Below, in pieces: positions 63,571 to 64,000 of a stretch of 64,000 nt of DNA; position 1 is the stretch's first letter; each line of letters begins with the position of its first letter. Source of the stretch: Macrophomina tecta (Eukaryota; Ascomycota; Dothideomycetes; Botryosphaeriales; Botryosphaeriaceae); the NCBI GenBank assembly GCA_024180945.1, contig JAKSGN010000003.1, positions 124,001-188,000 of the forward strand, in the 5' to 3' direction. Under the pieces are notes generated by a model. That model searched no databases. It was not told the origin of the DNA and worked only from the letters and a program-made list of their open reading frames with translations. The position numbers and the translations under genes were made by a program.

Positions 63571-64000
63571 GAGCGGTCCATGGGAGGGTAACCTTTTAGA
63601 TTGAGTTTTCTCTTTGTCTCTTTGGTAGCGTGCTATTTGGTTTTTAGGATGTGGACATAGGGCTTTTCCTTTTCTGGCGGGTTTTGCGTTGTTGGACTCG
63701 TTCTGTGTACATCTGTTGTAATATCTGTACGTGGTACTATGCTGTTTCGTGTAGGCTTGTAGAATCTCGTTCATTATTAGCTGTTTAGATGCGCGTAGTA
63801 GACTGAGTTTGTTGTCATAGAAAATAGTTGGTATTCGCATTCAATTATCACGATATTTGCTATTTAACAAGATCGGTCCTTGCTGGAAGAACACATTGCA
63901 TCGTTATTCTCAAAACTTCCTTCAGCTGCTACGCCGTGATCAGAGCTGGTTGAACTCAATGGTTGTCCCTTAGAGGGCCTTTGGTGAAACTGCAAACTAT
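63571..64000. other. NRPS 3' flank
   Basis: This 430 bp of AT-rich DNA follows the NRPS stop and should contain its transcript end. No gene start was found before the window edge. Confidence 0.5.

Noticed and set aside
1..64000. tRNA genes, CRISPR arrays and transposons
   Set aside because: No T-loop plus anticodon-arm pattern, no spaced direct repeats and no transposase or reverse-transcriptase motifs were found on reading. A tRNAscan or RepeatMasker run would be needed to exclude weak cases.

Overview
The window is nuclear DNA of a filamentous ascomycete (Pezizomycotina). The evidence is short spliceosomal introns of about 50-80 bp with GTRAGT donors and CTRAC-type branch points, a fungal-type FAS alpha protein, fungal bZIP and ABCC families, and a 32 kb non-ribosomal peptide synthetase (NRPS) gene. 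It is GC-rich, extremely so in the FAS gene. I find 13 protein-coding genes, no tRNA or rRNA gene, no CRISPR array and no transposon.

Left part (1-11.1 kb, mostly minus strand): a thioesterase cut by the window edge; an NAPE-PLD-like metallo-beta-lactamase; a small single-span membrane protein with a mitochondrial-type leader (plus strand); a four-exon bZIP regulator with a distinctive C-terminal domain; a HAD hydrolase; a class II aldolase-family protein (plus strand); and a mitochondrial ABC1/ADCK-type kinase-like protein.

Middle (11.6-30.2 kb): a 15-exon ABCC-type transporter, transcribed divergently from a 2-oxoglutarate/Fe(II) dioxygenase of the amino-acid-hydroxylase family. Next come a FAS alpha-subunit-like gene (1673 aa) that ends after the ketosynthase, without the phosphopantetheinyl-transferase domain of primary-metabolism FAS alpha, and with no beta subunit in view. 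Then follow a one-exon gene carrying only the C-terminal domain of the upstream bZIP protein, and an NmrA/SDR-like Rossmann protein.

Right part (31.2-63.6 kb): one NRPS gene of about 10,783 aa. It starts with a decayed module (end of an A domain, a complete carrier domain T0, the C-terminal half of an epimerization domain), continues with nine C-A-T modules, and ends in a thioester reductase (R) domain. No E domain is intact and no methyltransferase domain was seen.

Model (inference): this is most of a biosynthetic gene cluster for a linear N-acyl nonapeptide released reductively as an aldehyde, alcohol or amine, in the style of lipoaminopeptides and lipopeptaibols. Modules 4, 7 and 8 are clearly sister modules and may load the same small residue, which matches the 4/7/8 positions of Aib in leucinostatin. 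The FAS alpha-like protein could help make the acyl cap, the dioxygenase could hydroxylate a residue, the ABCC pump could export the product, the thioesterase could edit, and the bZIP pair could regulate. A FAS beta subunit, an acyl-AMP ligase and terminal-amination enzymes are absent and would have to lie outside. The left housekeeping-like genes may be flanking genome and not cluster members.
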